From Microbacter sp. GSS18 (GTDB lineage: Bacteria > Actinomycetota > Actinomycetes > Actinomycetales > Microbacteriaceae): DNA of 64,000 bases. The position numbers and the translations under genes were made by a program. How positions within the stretch are numbered: the first letter of the stretch is position 1; every line of letters starts with the position of its first letter. Below are positions 49,702 to 58,627 of this stretch, one piece after another. The stretch lies in assembly GCA_029319145.1 (NCBI GenBank), contig CP119753.1, forward strand, positions 248,001-312,000. The letters are read 5' to 3'. Below the pieces are notes generated by a model. It did no database searches and was not told where the DNA came from. It saw only the letters and a program-made list of their open reading frames with translations.

Positions 49702-52700
49702 TCAGTCGAGCGTGCTCGTCACCGAGTAGCTGCCCGAGCCGAGCGTGAACTCGGCGACGCCGTCGGCGTACTCCACGTCCACGTCCGCGTCCACGCCCAC
49801 GGTCTCGGCCGAGGCGGCGGGCACGCGCACGGTCGCGGTGGTGCCGGCGGGGATGTCGAACTCGTACGAGAACGCGTCGCCGTCAACGCTCCACGCGCTG
49901 GAGATGTTGCCGTACGGGCTCAGGTACTCGCCCTCGACCTCGGTGATCTTCCCGGTGGGGTCGAGCTGAGGCTGCAGGAAGAAGTGCTTGAACCCGGGGT
50001 TGGCCGTGTCCTTGGCGATGCCGGCCATGTCCTCGTACATCCACTCCACGATCGCGCCGTAGGCGTAGTGGTTGAACGAGTTCATGCTTGCCGGACCGAA
50101 GCCGTCCTCGATCGAGTACGAGTTCCAGCGCTCCCAGATCGTGGTCGCGCCGTTCTTGACCGAGTACAGCCACGACGGCATCTCGTCCTGATGCAGGAGC
50201 GTGTAGGCGAGGTCGCCGCGACCGACGTCGGTCAGCACCGGGTTGATGATGTTCGCGCCGAGGAAGCCCACGGAGATCGTGTCGGCCGGGTAGTCCGCCC
50301 GCGTCGTCTCGATGGTCTGGGTGGCGGTCGGGCCGTGGTTGGCCACGAACTCATCGGTGGCGTTGATGTTGTCGGCCAGCAGCCGGATCATCTGATCGCG
50401 CTGCTCGTCGTCCTCGTAGAACCCGAGCTTGAGCGCCCACAGCAGTGCCGTCTGGGTGTCGTCCTCGGGGATCCCGCCGTTGGTCAGCGCGAAGCCGCTG
50501 GTGGGGAGCGAGGAGAGGATCCGCACGCCCGCCACGGGATCGTCGACGACGTACTTGTCCAGGAACGCCTGCTTCTGGTTGGCGAACCACTCGTCGTACA
50601 TCGCCGCCTCGGCGTCGCGCCCCGTGGCCGTGGCCATCTGACTCATCAGCGACGTCGAGTACGCGTAGTAGTAGTCGCTCGTCAGCTGGTTGGTCGTGTG
50701 CTGGAACGAGAGCCAGTCGCCGAAGACGGCGCCCTGGCCGGCCCACGTGTCACCGGTCTGCTCGTGGATCCAGTCCAGGTACTTCACCATCGCGTCCCAG
50801 CTGTCCTCGACGATCGTGTCGTCGCCGGTCATCTGCCAGACGGTCCAGGGCAGCACGACGCCCGCGTCGGACCAGCCGCTGATGCCCCGCTGCGACAGGA
50901 ACGAGAACGCCGCACCCGGCGCGACCGCCGTGAACTGCGCGCCGTCCGGGCCGTAGAGCTCGGTGGTGTCGATGAAGCTGTCCATGAAGTGGCTCAGGAA
51001 CCACGACGAGTCGCCGTTGTAGAGGGCGGTGTTGGCGAAGACCTGCGTGTCGGCCGTCCAGCCCTGGCGCTCGTTGCGCTGCGGGCAGTCGGTCGGGATC
51101 CACAGGTAGTTGCCGCGCTGGCCCCACCGGGTGTTCTCGAACAGCTTGTTGATGAACTGGTCGTTGGTCGAGACGCGCCCGGTGTCCTTGATCGCCGACG
51201 TGCCGACCTTGCCCTGCACGTCGTGGAGCGTGACCTCGGCACCCTCGGTCATCACGGTGACCTCGACGTACTGGAAGCCGTAGAAGCTCAGGCTGTCCTG
51301 GTGCGTCTCTTCGCCATCACCCGAGAGGATGTAGTTCGTGGTCGCCCGCGCGCCGCGCAGGTTCTCGAGGTAGACCGATCCTGCGGGTCCGTCGGCGCCG
51401 TCGGAGTCGTCGTTGAGGAACTCGCTGAAGCGCAGTCGGATGGCCGTGCCCTCGTCGCCGCTCACGGTGAACTTCGGCACGCCGACCATGTTCTGACCGA
51501 GGTCGTAGACCGCGGTCTCGCCGGAGGCCAGCGTCACCTCGGCGTCCTTGGCCGCGTCACCCGAGACCGAGCGCGACTCGTCGACGACGACCTCGCCGAG
51601 ACCGTTGGGGCTCGACTCCTCGTTCGTGACGCCGGTGTGCACCGTGAGGGACACGGGCTCGGGCGACACGTCGTCCATGATGCGCGCCGTCTCGCCCGGG
51701 TAGGCGGTCAGCGTGGCGTCCGGGAACGTCTCGTCGTACGGGCTCTCGACCGTGCCGGCCCAGTCGGAGTCGTCGAAGTCGGCGTCGTTCCAGCCCGGGA
51801 TCTCCATGGTCGCGTCGTAGTCCTGGCCGTCGTACACGCCGTCGAAGCGGTACGGGCCGGTGTCGGTGGCACGCCACTCGTCTCCCGCCTCCGTCACGAT
51901 GGACTCGGTGTTCCCGTTGGCGTACTCCACGAGCAGCTTGGCCTTCAGACCCAGCGGGTTGCCGCTGCGGGAGTAGTAGTTGGCGCCGTTGGAGATGCCG
52001 CTGTTGAACCAGCCGTTGCCCAGGACCGCGGCCACGGCGAGCTGCCCGCCGTCCTGCTTGGCGGCCTGGACCATGTCCGTGACGTCGTAGGTCATGTAGT
52101 TGACGGTGACGTCGTAGTTCGTCCAGCCCGGGGTCAGCAGCTCGACCGTCTCACCGTCGCCCTGGGGGACCGAGACGCGCTCGCCGTTGATGTAGGCGTC
52201 GTAGACGCCGAGCGAGCTGATGTAGAGGCGGGCGTCGGTCACGGCCGGCTTCTCGAGCTCGACCTCCGTGCGCAGCATGGGCTGGCCGGCGGAGTTGGGC
52301 TCCTTGCCCTCCATCGAGATCCACTCGGCGCCGTCCCAGTTGGTCTCGCCGTCATCGCTGAGCAGAGCGGTCTCGAACGACGCGACCTCGGAACCGGGAC
52401 GGATGAGGCGGCCGTCGGCGTCCCACACCTCGACCTTCCAGAAGTACTCCGTCGAGGGCTCCAGCGCGTCGCCGTCGTACGAGACGGCGATCTGCCGGTC
52501 GGACATGACCTTGCCGCTGTCCCAGACCACACCCCGGCCGCTGCTGAGGCCCGCCTCGCTCGTGGCCACGATGATCTGGTAGGCGGTCTGACCCTGGTTG
52601 CGCTGCGTCGAGGTGATGTTCCAGCCGAAGCGGGGGGATTCGACGTCGATGTTGATCGGAGCGACGCGGTGCTCGGTGGTCAGATGGGTGACGGCGGCTG

Positions 52701-52797
52701 CCGGAGCGGCGGAGGCCGCGGCGGGACTGAGGACAGCGCACCCCAGCGCGAGCGCTGAGGTGAGGGCTATCGTTCTGAGCGTTCGTGGGCTGGACAC
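49702..52797 (-). CDS. Secreted GH78 alpha-L-rhamnosidase
   Basis: A 1031-residue exported enzyme. The signal peptide is SSPRTLRTIALTSALALGCAVLSPAAASAAP. It has the multi-domain plan of bacterial GH78: an N-terminal Ig-like domain (HRVAPINIDVESPRFGWNI), carbohydrate-binding beta domains (YINGERVSVPQGD, AAVLGNGWFNSGI), the concanavalin-like region, then an (alpha/alpha)6 catalytic domain starting FENTRWGQRGNYLWIPTDCPQRNERQGWTADTQVF, where the DCPQR(N/D)ER acid motif lies, and a C-terminal beta domain. It cuts terminal alpha-L-rhamnose from plant glycosides or polysaccharides. The GTG at 52797 is chosen because GAAGGAG lies 6 bases upstream; the ATG at 52815 lacks a ribosome site and sits in the operator. 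Confidence 0.94.
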   Translation of the reverse strand: MSSPRTLRTIALTSALALGCAVLSPAAASAAPAAAVTHLTTEHRVAPINIDVESPRFGWNITSTQRNQGQTAYQIIVATSEAGLSSGRGVVWDSGKVMSDRQIAVSYDGDALEPSTEYFWKVEVWDADGRLIRPGSEVASFETALLSDDGETNWDGAEWISMEGKEPNSAGQPMLRTEVELEKPAVTDARLYISSLGVYDAYINGERVSVPQGDGETVELLTPGWTNYDVTVNYMTYDVTDMVQAAKQDGGQLAVAAVLGNGWFNSGISNGANYYSRSGNPLGLKAKLLVEYANGNTESIVTEAGDEWRATDTGPYRFDGVYDGQDYDATMEIPGWNDADFDDSDWAGTVESPYDETFPDATLTAYPGETARIMDDVSPEPVSLTVHTGVTNEESSPNGLGEVVVDESRSVSGDAAKDAEVTLASGETAVYDLGQNMVGVPKFTVSGDEGTAIRLRFSEFLNDDSDGADGPAGSVYLENLRGARATTNYILSGDGEETHQDSLSFYGFQYVEVTVMTEGAEVTLHDVQGKVGTSAIKDTGRVSTNDQFINKLFENTRWGQRGNYLWIPTDCPQRNERQGWTADTQVFANTALYNGDSSWFLSHFMDSFIDTTELYGPDGAQFTAVAPGAAFSFLSQRGISGWSDAGVVLPWTVWQMTGDDTIVEDSWDAMVKYLDWIHEQTGDTWAGQGAVFGDWLSFQHTTNQLTSDYYYAYSTSLMSQMATATGRDAEAAMYDEWFANQKQAFLDKYVVDDPVAGVRILSSLPTSGFALTNGGIPEDDTQTALLWALKLGFYEDDEQRDQMIRLLADNINATDEFVANHGPTATQTIETTRADYPADTISVGFLGANIINPVLTDVGRGDLAYTLLHQDEMPSWLYSVKNGATTIWERWNSYSIEDGFGPASMNSFNHYAYGAIVEWMYEDMAGIAKDTANPGFKHFFLQPQLDPTGKITEVEGEYLSPYGNISSAWSVDGDAFSYEFDIPAGTTATVRVPAASAETVGVDADVDVEYADGVAEFTLGSGSYSVTSTLD

Positions 52798-52814
52798 TGG
52801 CCACTCCTTCGTCA

Positions 52815-52829
52815 TTGAAATGATTCAAA
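52815..52829. promoter_or_regulatory. Candidate AraC-type operator before the rhamnosidase
   Basis: TTGAAATGATTCAAA: half-sites TTGAA and TTCAA separated by ATGA, 18 bp upstream of the preferred GTG start on the minus strand. It matches the half-sites found at 48632-48655 near the AraC gene. The rest of 52830-53091 shows only a TAGGCT -10 (about 52984-52989) for the following rightward gene. Confidence 0.5.
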
Positions 52830-53091
52830 CAGTTCAGCCGGAGCCGCTGACAGGTGGCAAGGTTCACGCCGAAGGTTGGCCGCATCCGGCCATCGGCGGG
52901 GAGCGGAGAAGTGGTCCGGGATGCCCTGGCGAGGCGGTTCCGCAGAACGTGGCGAAGCGGTCCGCGCGGCCCGCGGGGTCCGGTAGGCTCGTGACCAAAC
53001 CAGGTGGATCAGGAAACATGAAACCCCAGATGCGGCCCGGTTAATCGAGGCGTGCGTCTCGGTGCGGCAGCTGCGAGAGGCAAGAGGTTCC

Positions 53092-53493
53092 ATGGATCCG
53101 CGGGTGGGCCACGTGGTCGAGATCTTCTCGTGGATCGGGTTCGGCGTCGGTGCGCTCCTCGCGGGCATCGCGCTCGTGCTCTACGTCACCGACGGCACGT
53201 GGCTCCCGATGCGCGTCATGATCGAGGACGACGATGCGGCCGGCGGCCGCACAGCACGATGGTTCTCGGACCGCGGGGGAGTGGGTCAGGCCCATCTCAC
53301 CGACGAACAGGACGCCGCCCTCGCCGGACGCGACAGCGCCGACGTGTTCGTCCGCAGCGGCGCGCGCCACCGGCTGCGGCTGACCCGTCACAGTCGTCTT
53401 GTGCGCGGTGTGGCGATGCTCGCGGGCGGATTCCTGGGTCTCGGGGTCGTGACGGCAGCCGTCTCGATCACGCTGCTGGTCGCGCGCGGCTGA
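53092..53493 (+). CDS. Small two-helix membrane protein of unknown function
   Basis: A 133-residue protein with membrane segments at about residues 10-32 (IFSWIGFGVGALLAGIALVLYV) and 105-130 (GVAMLAGGFLGLGVVTAAVSITLLV), and between them a charged loop of about 70 residues (MIEDDDAAGGRTARWFSDRGG...HRLRLTRH). I do not recognise a family. The ATG follows AGAGG. Its TGA abuts the stop of the convergent DMT transporter. Confidence 0.7.
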   Translation: MDPRVGHVVEIFSWIGFGVGALLAGIALVLYVTDGTWLPMRVMIEDDDAAGGRTARWFSDRGGVGQAHLTDEQDAALAGRDSADVFVRSGARHRLRLTRHSRLVRGVAMLAGGFLGLGVVTAAVSITLLVARG

Positions 53494-54462
53494 TCACGCC
53501 AGCGCCAGCATGCCGCCTGCGCCCAGCGCGAGCGCGAGGCCGACCCACTGCACCGCCGCGACGCGCTCGCGCAGGATGAGCGCCGCGAGCAGGATCGTGC
53601 CCGCCGGATACAGCGCCGTCAGCGCGGAGACGACCGACAGCTGACCCTCGCGCAGGGCCAGCAGGATCAGCGCGTTCGCGCCGGCGTCGCCGATGCCGCA
53701 CGCGATCGCCAGCAGCCACGCGCGCGACCGCGAGGTCGCCTGACGCGCCTCGGCGGCGGCGCCCGTTCCGACAGCGTGCTCGAGGTCGGCGTGCCCGCTC
53801 GGCGCGGCGCCGACCGCGGGGGAGCGCGCGTCGAGGACGGATGCCGCGCGGCGCCCGCGGCGCACCGCTGCCGCCATCAGGGCGACCACGACGGTCGCGG
53901 TGATGAGCGCGTTCGTCGCGCGATTGCCGACGAGGGGCAGCAGCCCGCTGGCGTCGCTGGTCTGGGCGATCACGATCAGGAAGCCACCGATGGCCAGCCC
54001 CGCGCCCACCGCCATCACGAGGCCGCGCGTGCTGGGACGCACGACCTTCTCTCCCGGGATGAAGCCGACCAGCACGACGGCCACGAGCGCGACGCCGAGA
54101 CCCGCGTAGCCGAGGGCCGACAGCTGCTCGCCGTCGACGATCAGCCCCCACAGCATGGGGGCGATCGCCGAGACGACCGCGGTCAGCGGCGAGAGGATGC
54201 TCATGGGGCCGATCGCCAGGCACGCGTACAGCAGCACGATGGCGACGGCGCCGAAGACGCCGGACAGGACGCCCCACAGCAGATCGGGCACCGACCACTG
54301 TCCGCCCACGAGCGGGACCGCCGCGAGGAGGGCGATCAGACCCGACGTCGCCGCCACGGCCGTCACCACGATCGAGCGCAGCCGCTTGGCGGCCAGGCCG
54401 CCCAGGAAGTCGGCGGCGCCGTAGGTGAACGCCCCGAGCAGGGCGAGGGCGGCGGAGAGCAT
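53494..54462 (-). CDS. DMT-superfamily (EamA) transporter
   Basis: A 322-residue protein with about ten membrane segments in two EamA halves (GAFTYGAADFLGGLAAKRL at the start; AWLLAIACGIGDAGANALILLALREGQLSVVSALTALYPAGTILLAALILRERV in the second half). A charged insert of about 45 residues separates the halves (RRGRRAASVLDARSPAV...). Substrate unknown; relatives export amino acids or other metabolites. The ATG at 54462 is chosen because TATGCT on the minus strand (54475-54470) ends 7 bases before it; the ATG at 54474 would lie inside that element. Divergent from the MMPL gene. Confidence 0.87.
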   Translation of the reverse strand: MLSAALALLGAFTYGAADFLGGLAAKRLRSIVVTAVAATSGLIALLAAVPLVGGQWSVPDLLWGVLSGVFGAVAIVLLYACLAIGPMSILSPLTAVVSAIAPMLWGLIVDGEQLSALGYAGLGVALVAVVLVGFIPGEKVVRPSTRGLVMAVGAGLAIGGFLIVIAQTSDASGLLPLVGNRATNALITATVVVALMAAAVRRGRRAASVLDARSPAVGAAPSGHADLEHAVGTGAAAEARQATSRSRAWLLAIACGIGDAGANALILLALREGQLSVVSALTALYPAGTILLAALILRERVAAVQWVGLALALGAGGMLALA

Positions 54463-54495
54463 CCGCACCAGCATAGGGACGGCTGGAGCGCCAGG

Positions 54496-54528
54496 TTGCT
54501 CCCGACCGATTTCGCTAGCTAAGCTAGC
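54496..54528 (+). promoter_or_regulatory. MMPL promoter with overlapping 15-bp palindrome
   Basis: The -35 TTGCTC (54496-54501) and -10 TAAGCT (54520-54525) are 18 bp apart; the -10 ends 6 bases before the ATG. The perfect palindrome GCTAGCT-A-AGCTAGC (54514-54528) covers the -10, so a bound repressor would block transcription. MarR- or TetR-type repressors use such sites; no such gene lies next to it in this window. Confidence 0.7.
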
Positions 54529-54531
54529 AAT

Positions 54532-56874
54532 ATGGCGAATCCCCACCACGCGCGACGCGAGCCCACGCGATGGCTGCGCATCGGCATCCCGGTCCTCCTC
54601 GTGCTGGTCTGGCTGGCCGGCGGATCTATCGGCGGCCCGTACTTCGGCAAGGTCGACGAGGTCTCCAGCAACGACCGCTCGAGCTTCCTCCCCTCCAGTG
54701 CGGACGCCACGCAAGTGAGCGAGCAGCTGCCGGACTTCCTCGGCGGTGACAGCATCCCCGCCGTGGTGGTGATCGAGGGCGACGGCGAGCTGGGCACCGA
54801 CGAGCTCGCCGACGTCCAGGCGGTCGCAGACGACATCGCAGCCCTCGACGAGGTCTCCGACGGGGTGTCGCCCCCGATCCCGTCCGAGGACGGCGAGGCG
54901 GTGCAGATCTTCGTGCCGATCGACGCCGACGGCGAGGTGGACCTCGTCGTCGGCGAGATCCGCGAGATCATCGCCGACGACCTGCCCGCGGGCCTCGAGG
55001 GCTGGGTCACCGGCCCAGCCGGGTTCACGGCCGACCTCGTCGAGGGCTTCCTCGGCATCGACGGACTGCTGCTGGCGGTCGCGCTCATCGCGGTGTTCCT
55101 GATCCTCGTGGTCGTCTACCGATCGCCCCTGCTGCCGGTCCTCGTGCTGCTGACGAGCGTGTTCGCGCTGTGCGTCGCGCTGCTGACGGTGTGGTGGCTC
55201 GCGTACGCCGACATCTTCGTGCTCAACGGCCAGGTCCAGGGCATCCTGTTCATCCTCGTGATCGGTGCGGCCACCGACTACGCGCTGCTGTACGTCGCGC
55301 GCTACCGCGAGGCGATCGGCGCGGGCGACACCCGGTGGGCCGCCACGATGCGCGCGTGGCGCGGTGCGTTCGAGCCGATCCTGGCCTCGGGCGGAACGGT
55401 CATCGCGGGTCTGCTCTGCCTGCTGCTGTCGGACCTCGCCACCAACCGCGCGCTCGGGCCCATCGCCTCGATCGGCATCCTCTTCTCGATGCTGTCGGCG
55501 CTGACGTTCCTGCCGGCGCTGCTGGCGATCTTCGGCCGGGTCGCGTTCTGGCCGTTCATTCCGAAGCATCCGATCGCGACCATCCCCGACGACCTGTCGA
55601 AGCCCGTCAAGGGTCTGTGGCCGCGGCAGGCGCGCTTCGTCGCGCGTCACGCCCGGGCCGTGTGGATCGTGTGCACCGTCGTGCTGCTGGCCGGCGCCGT
55701 GGGCATCACGCAGCTGAAGGCCGACGGCGTGCCCTCCAGCGACCTGGTGCTCGGCACCAGCCAGGCCCGCGACGGGCAGGACGTCCTGGGCGAGCACTTC
55801 CCGGCGGGCTCGGGCAGCCCCGTCTACGTCGTCGTCGATCAGGACGAGCTGGTGACCGTCGTCGAGACGCTCGAGGACGCCGACGGCGTCGATTCGGTGT
55901 CGGTGGCCTCCGAGGACTCCCCGACCGGGCAGGCGTCCGTCGAGATCCAGGACGGCGAGGCGGTCTTCGTCGCCGTCGGTCCTCCCGGCACCCCGGCTCC
56001 CGAGCCGACCGTGTCCGGCGGCGACGTGCTGGTGATCGGAACGCTCACGGATGCCGCCGACTCGGTGGCCGCCGAGGACACCGTCCGCGAGCTGCGCACG
56101 GACCTCGACGACGCGCTCGGCGCGGGAACCGCGCTGGTCGGCGGCGAGACGGCGACCGACGTCGACTCCAACGCCACCTCGATCCGCGACCGGACGGTCA
56201 TCATCCCGGTGGTGCTTGCGGTGATCCTCATCATCCTCATGCTCCTGCTGCGAGCTGTCGTCGCACCGGTGCTGCTGATCCTCACCGTCATCGTGTCCTT
56301 CGGCACGGCGCTCGGCGTCAGCGCGTGGGTGTTCAACGGGCTGTTCCAGTTCCCGGGCGCCGATCCGGCCGTGCCGCTGTACGGATTCGTGTTCCTCGTG
56401 GCGCTCGGCGTGGACTACAACATCTTCCTCATGTCGCGGGTGCGCGAAGAGTCGCTGAAGCACGGCACGCGCCCGGGCATCCTGCGGGGGCTGGTCGCCA
56501 CCGGCGGCGTCATCACTTCGGCGGGCCTCGTGCTCGCGGCGACGTTCGCGGCGCTCGGCGTCATCCCGATCCTGTTCCTCGCGCAGCTGGCGTTCATCGT
56601 GGCGTTCGGCGTCCTGCTGGACACGTTCGTCGTCCGGTCGCTGCTGGTGCCGGCCCTGTCGTACGACATCGGGCGAGCGATCTGGTGGCCCTCGAAGCTG
56701 TGGCGGGCCGGGCCCGAGACGCAGGAGCCCGCGGCCGCCCTCGGGCGGGGCGACGGCGATGCGCCGGAGGGGTCCGGCGAGACTCCGCACGCGGAGCCCG
56801 CGCCCGAGGTCACCGACCCCGAAGACGGCCATGCGCTCACTCGTGCCGAGTACCGGGCCTCAGTCCGCGACTGA
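54532..56874 (+). CDS. MMPL-family (RND) transporter
   Basis: A 780-residue protein in two repeated halves: each has one membrane helix, a large outside loop, then five helices. Signature parts are GQVQGILFILVIGAATDYALLYVARYREAI in the first half and DPAVPLYGFVFLVALGVDYNIFLMSRVREE in the second, with the proton-relay Asp residues in ATDYALL and VDYNIFL. MMPL proteins export lipids or drugs. The C-terminus is a soluble acidic tail of about 55 residues. Leaderless start predicted at 54532. Expression is probably controlled by the palindrome at the -10. Confidence 0.93.
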   Translation: MANPHHARREPTRWLRIGIPVLLVLVWLAGGSIGGPYFGKVDEVSSNDRSSFLPSSADATQVSEQLPDFLGGDSIPAVVVIEGDGELGTDELADVQAVADDIAALDEVSDGVSPPIPSEDGEAVQIFVPIDADGEVDLVVGEIREIIADDLPAGLEGWVTGPAGFTADLVEGFLGIDGLLLAVALIAVFLILVVVYRSPLLPVLVLLTSVFALCVALLTVWWLAYADIFVLNGQVQGILFILVIGAATDYALLYVARYREAIGAGDTRWAATMRAWRGAFEPILASGGTVIAGLLCLLLSDLATNRALGPIASIGILFSMLSALTFLPALLAIFGRVAFWPFIPKHPIATIPDDLSKPVKGLWPRQARFVARHARAVWIVCTVVLLAGAVGITQLKADGVPSSDLVLGTSQARDGQDVLGEHFPAGSGSPVYVVVDQDELVTVVETLEDADGVDSVSVASEDSPTGQASVEIQDGEAVFVAVGPPGTPAPEPTVSGGDVLVIGTLTDAADSVAAEDTVRELRTDLDDALGAGTALVGGETATDVDSNATSIRDRTVIIPVVLAVILIILMLLLRAVVAPVLLILTVIVSFGTALGVSAWVFNGLFQFPGADPAVPLYGFVFLVALGVDYNIFLMSRVREESLKHGTRPGILRGLVATGGVITSAGLVLAATFAALGVIPILFLAQLAFIVAFGVLLDTFVVRSLLVPALSYDIGRAIWWPSKLWRAGPETQEPAAALGRGDGDAPEGSGETPHAEPAPEVTDPEDGHALTRAEYRASVRD

Positions 56875-56884
56875 TATGCGGCAT

Positions 56885-56931
56885 GGCGCGCGCTCGGGCG
56901 GGGTCGGACACGACAGCCTCGAGCGCGCGCC
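56885..56931 (+). terminator. Hairpin after the MMPL gene
   Basis: GGCGCGCGCTCG (56885-56896) pairs perfectly with CGAGCGCGCGCC (56920-56931) over a 23-base loop, 11 bp after the stop codon. It is stable but lacks a T-run. The rest of the gap to 57035 holds only the pncA -10 (TACCCT, 57024-57029). Confidence 0.55.
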
Positions 56932-57035
56932 GCGGACCGGGGTCCGCCGAGCGGGTCGGGTGACCGATGCCTGACGGTCGGCTCAGACCGGCCGCGCGCG
57001 CAGACGTCGCCCGCGGACGGGCGTACCCTCGAAGC

Positions 57036-57620
57036 ATGAGCAAGGCGCTGTTCATCGTCGACGTCCAGAACGACTTCACCGAAGGGGGCGCGCTCGGCGT
57101 AAACGGCGGCGAAGCCGTCGCCGAGGGCATCTCCCTGTACCTGGAGGCCCATGCGAGCGAGTACGTCCTCATCGTCGCGTCGCGCGACTGGCACGACGCG
57201 GACAACGACAACGGCGGGCACTTCGCCGCGGGCGAGCCCGACTTCGTCGACACGTGGCCCGTGCACTGCGTCGCCGGCACACCCGGAGCCGAGTACCACC
57301 CGAGACTGGTGACCGACGCCGTGACGCACCACGTGAAGAAGGGGCAGGGTGTTCCCGCGTACTCCCTCTTCGAGGGCGTCACCGACGACGGGAGGAAGGT
57401 CTCGAGCCTCCTCGAAGAGCACGGCGTCGTGCACGTCGACGTCACCGGCATCGCCACGGACTACTGCGTGCGCGCGTCGGCCCTCGATGCCGTCGAGCAC
57501 GGTCGTCACGTGCGCGTGCTCACCCACCTCATCGCCGGCGTCGCCCCCGAGAGCAGCGACGCCGCGCTGGCCGAGCTCGCCCACGCGGGTGCCGAGCTCG
57601 CGGACGCGTCGGAGTCGTGA
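57036..57620 (+). CDS. pncA: Nicotinamidase / isochorismatase-family hydrolase
   Basis: A 194-residue cysteine hydrolase. Catalytic residues are seen in FIVDVQNDFTEGGALGV (Asp), HHVKKGQG (Lys) and VTGIATDYCVRASALDAVEHG (Cys). The metal-binding Asp-His-His pattern is in SRDWHDADNDNGGHF and the surrounding residues, typical of nicotinamidases (nicotinamide to nicotinic acid, NAD salvage). TACCCT lies 6 bases before the ATG with no ribosome site, so a leaderless message is likely. Overlaps the next small membrane-protein gene by 4 bp. Confidence 0.92.
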   Translation: MSKALFIVDVQNDFTEGGALGVNGGEAVAEGISLYLEAHASEYVLIVASRDWHDADNDNGGHFAAGEPDFVDTWPVHCVAGTPGAEYHPRLVTDAVTHHVKKGQGVPAYSLFEGVTDDGRKVSSLLEEHGVVHVDVTGIATDYCVRASALDAVEHGRHVRVLTHLIAGVAPESSDAALAELAHAGAELADASES

Positions 57621-57880
57621 ACCGCGGCCCCGAGGCACGCGATGTCCGCAGCAACCCGTTCGGCCTCGCGGGCCTGATCGCGGCCGCCGTCGCGATCGTC
57701 CTCGGCGTCTTCAGCTTCCCTGCGAGCTTCGTGGTGGGCGTCGTCGCGGTGATCCTGAGCGGCGTCGGCTGGTACTGGTGGCGCGTCTACCGCGTGGGAC
57801 GGATGCCGGCCGCCGCCGGACTCGTCATCGGCGGGGCCGCCACGCTCATCTCGCTGTACTTCGCACTGAACGGAATGTAG
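57617..57880 (+). CDS. Small membrane protein
   Basis: An 87-residue protein with membrane segments (FGLAGLIAAAVAIVLGVFSFPASFVVGVVAVILSGVGWYWW and AAGLVIGGAATLISLYFAL), starting at GTG 57617, which overlaps the pncA stop. It resembles DUF4190-type small membrane proteins, but this is tentative. The NUDIX gene starts 2 bp after its stop, so pncA, this gene and the NUDIX gene form one transcription unit. Confidence 0.75.
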   Translation: MNRGPEARDVRSNPFGLAGLIAAAVAIVLGVFSFPASFVVGVVAVILSGVGWYWWRVYRVGRMPAAAGLVIGGAATLISLYFALNGM

Positions 57881-57882
57881 AC

Positions 57883-58581
57883 ATGCCGGCCGCATCGATG
57901 ATGACCGCCCGCGCCGAGCTCGAGCAGCTGTGCGCCCGGGGGATGGACTGGCGCTCGGGCATCCGTCGCGCGTACCCGAACGCGGGAAGCGGGCGCCCCG
58001 CCGCCGTCCTGGTGCTGTTCGGCGTGCTGGACGACGTCCCCGCGGCCGTCCCGGGCCCCGTGGGGCGAGACCTCGACGTGCTGCTGCTGCGCCGGGCGGC
58101 GACGCTCGGCAGCCATCCCGGGCAGATCGCGTTCCCGGGCGGACGCATCGAGGACTCCGACGGCGGCCCCATCGCCGCAGCGCTGCGCGAGGCCGCTGAG
58201 GAGACCGGGGTCGATCCGACCGGCGTCGACCCGCTGGGGACACTTCCGGCGATCCCGGTGCCGGTGAGCAACCACATCGTCACCCCGGTGCCGGCGTGGT
58301 GGACGCGTCCGAGCGAGGTCGCCGCCGTCGACCACGCCGAGTCCGTCGACGTGTTCCGGGTGCCGGTGGCCGACCTCCTCGACCCCGCCAACCGCGGCAG
58401 CACCGAGCATCCCCTCGGCGGCTCCCTCCACCGCGCACCGGCGTTCGCCGTCGGCGGTCGCACCGTGTGGGGCTTCACCGCGATCGTCCTCTCGCGCATG
58501 TTCGAGGAGCTCGGCTGGGACGAGCCGTGGGATGTGCACCGCGTGATCGACCGCCCGACGGGGGACGGCGTCAACACCTGA
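57883..58581 (+). CDS. NUDIX hydrolase, CoA pyrophosphatase type
   Basis: A 232-residue protein. The NUDIX box is complete (GGRIEDSDGGPIAAALREAAEETGV), and the upstream LLLRRAATLGSHPGQIAFPGG matches the UPF0035 signature of CoA-diphosphatases (NudL type), which split CoA or its derivatives to phosphopantetheine and 3',5'-ADP. ATGs at 57883, 57898 and 57901 are possible; the first is used here because it abuts the preceding gene. Activity on CoA is inferred from the signature only. Confidence 0.88.
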   Translation: MPAASMMTARAELEQLCARGMDWRSGIRRAYPNAGSGRPAAVLVLFGVLDDVPAAVPGPVGRDLDVLLLRRAATLGSHPGQIAFPGGRIEDSDGGPIAAALREAAEETGVDPTGVDPLGTLPAIPVPVSNHIVTPVPAWWTRPSEVAAVDHAESVDVFRVPVADLLDPANRGSTEHPLGGSLHRAPAFAVGGRTVWGFTAIVLSRMFEELGWDEPWDVHRVIDRPTGDGVNT

Positions 58582-58588
58582 GCGCTTG

Positions 58589-58627
58589 TTTTCGGGGCGC
58601 CGAAAAGATAGTTTCTCGGCGTGCCGA
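58589..58627 (+). promoter_or_regulatory. Promoter with tandem palindromes before the Mn/Zn transporter
   Basis: TTTTCGG-GGCG-CCGAAAA (58589-58606) is a perfect palindrome. TAGTTT (58609-58614) is the likely -10, six bases before the GTG. A second site, TCGGC-GT-GCCGA (58616-58627), overlaps the start codon and repeats the TCGG/CCGA arms. Two sites bracketing the -10 suit metal-dependent repression (DtxR/MntR- or Fur/Zur-type). Confidence 0.68.

Noticed and set aside
52798..52815. ATG 52815 as the rhamnosidase start
   Set aside because: It has no ribosome site and lies in the palindromic operator, while GTG 52797 has GAAGGAG six bases upstream and still leaves a complete signal peptide.
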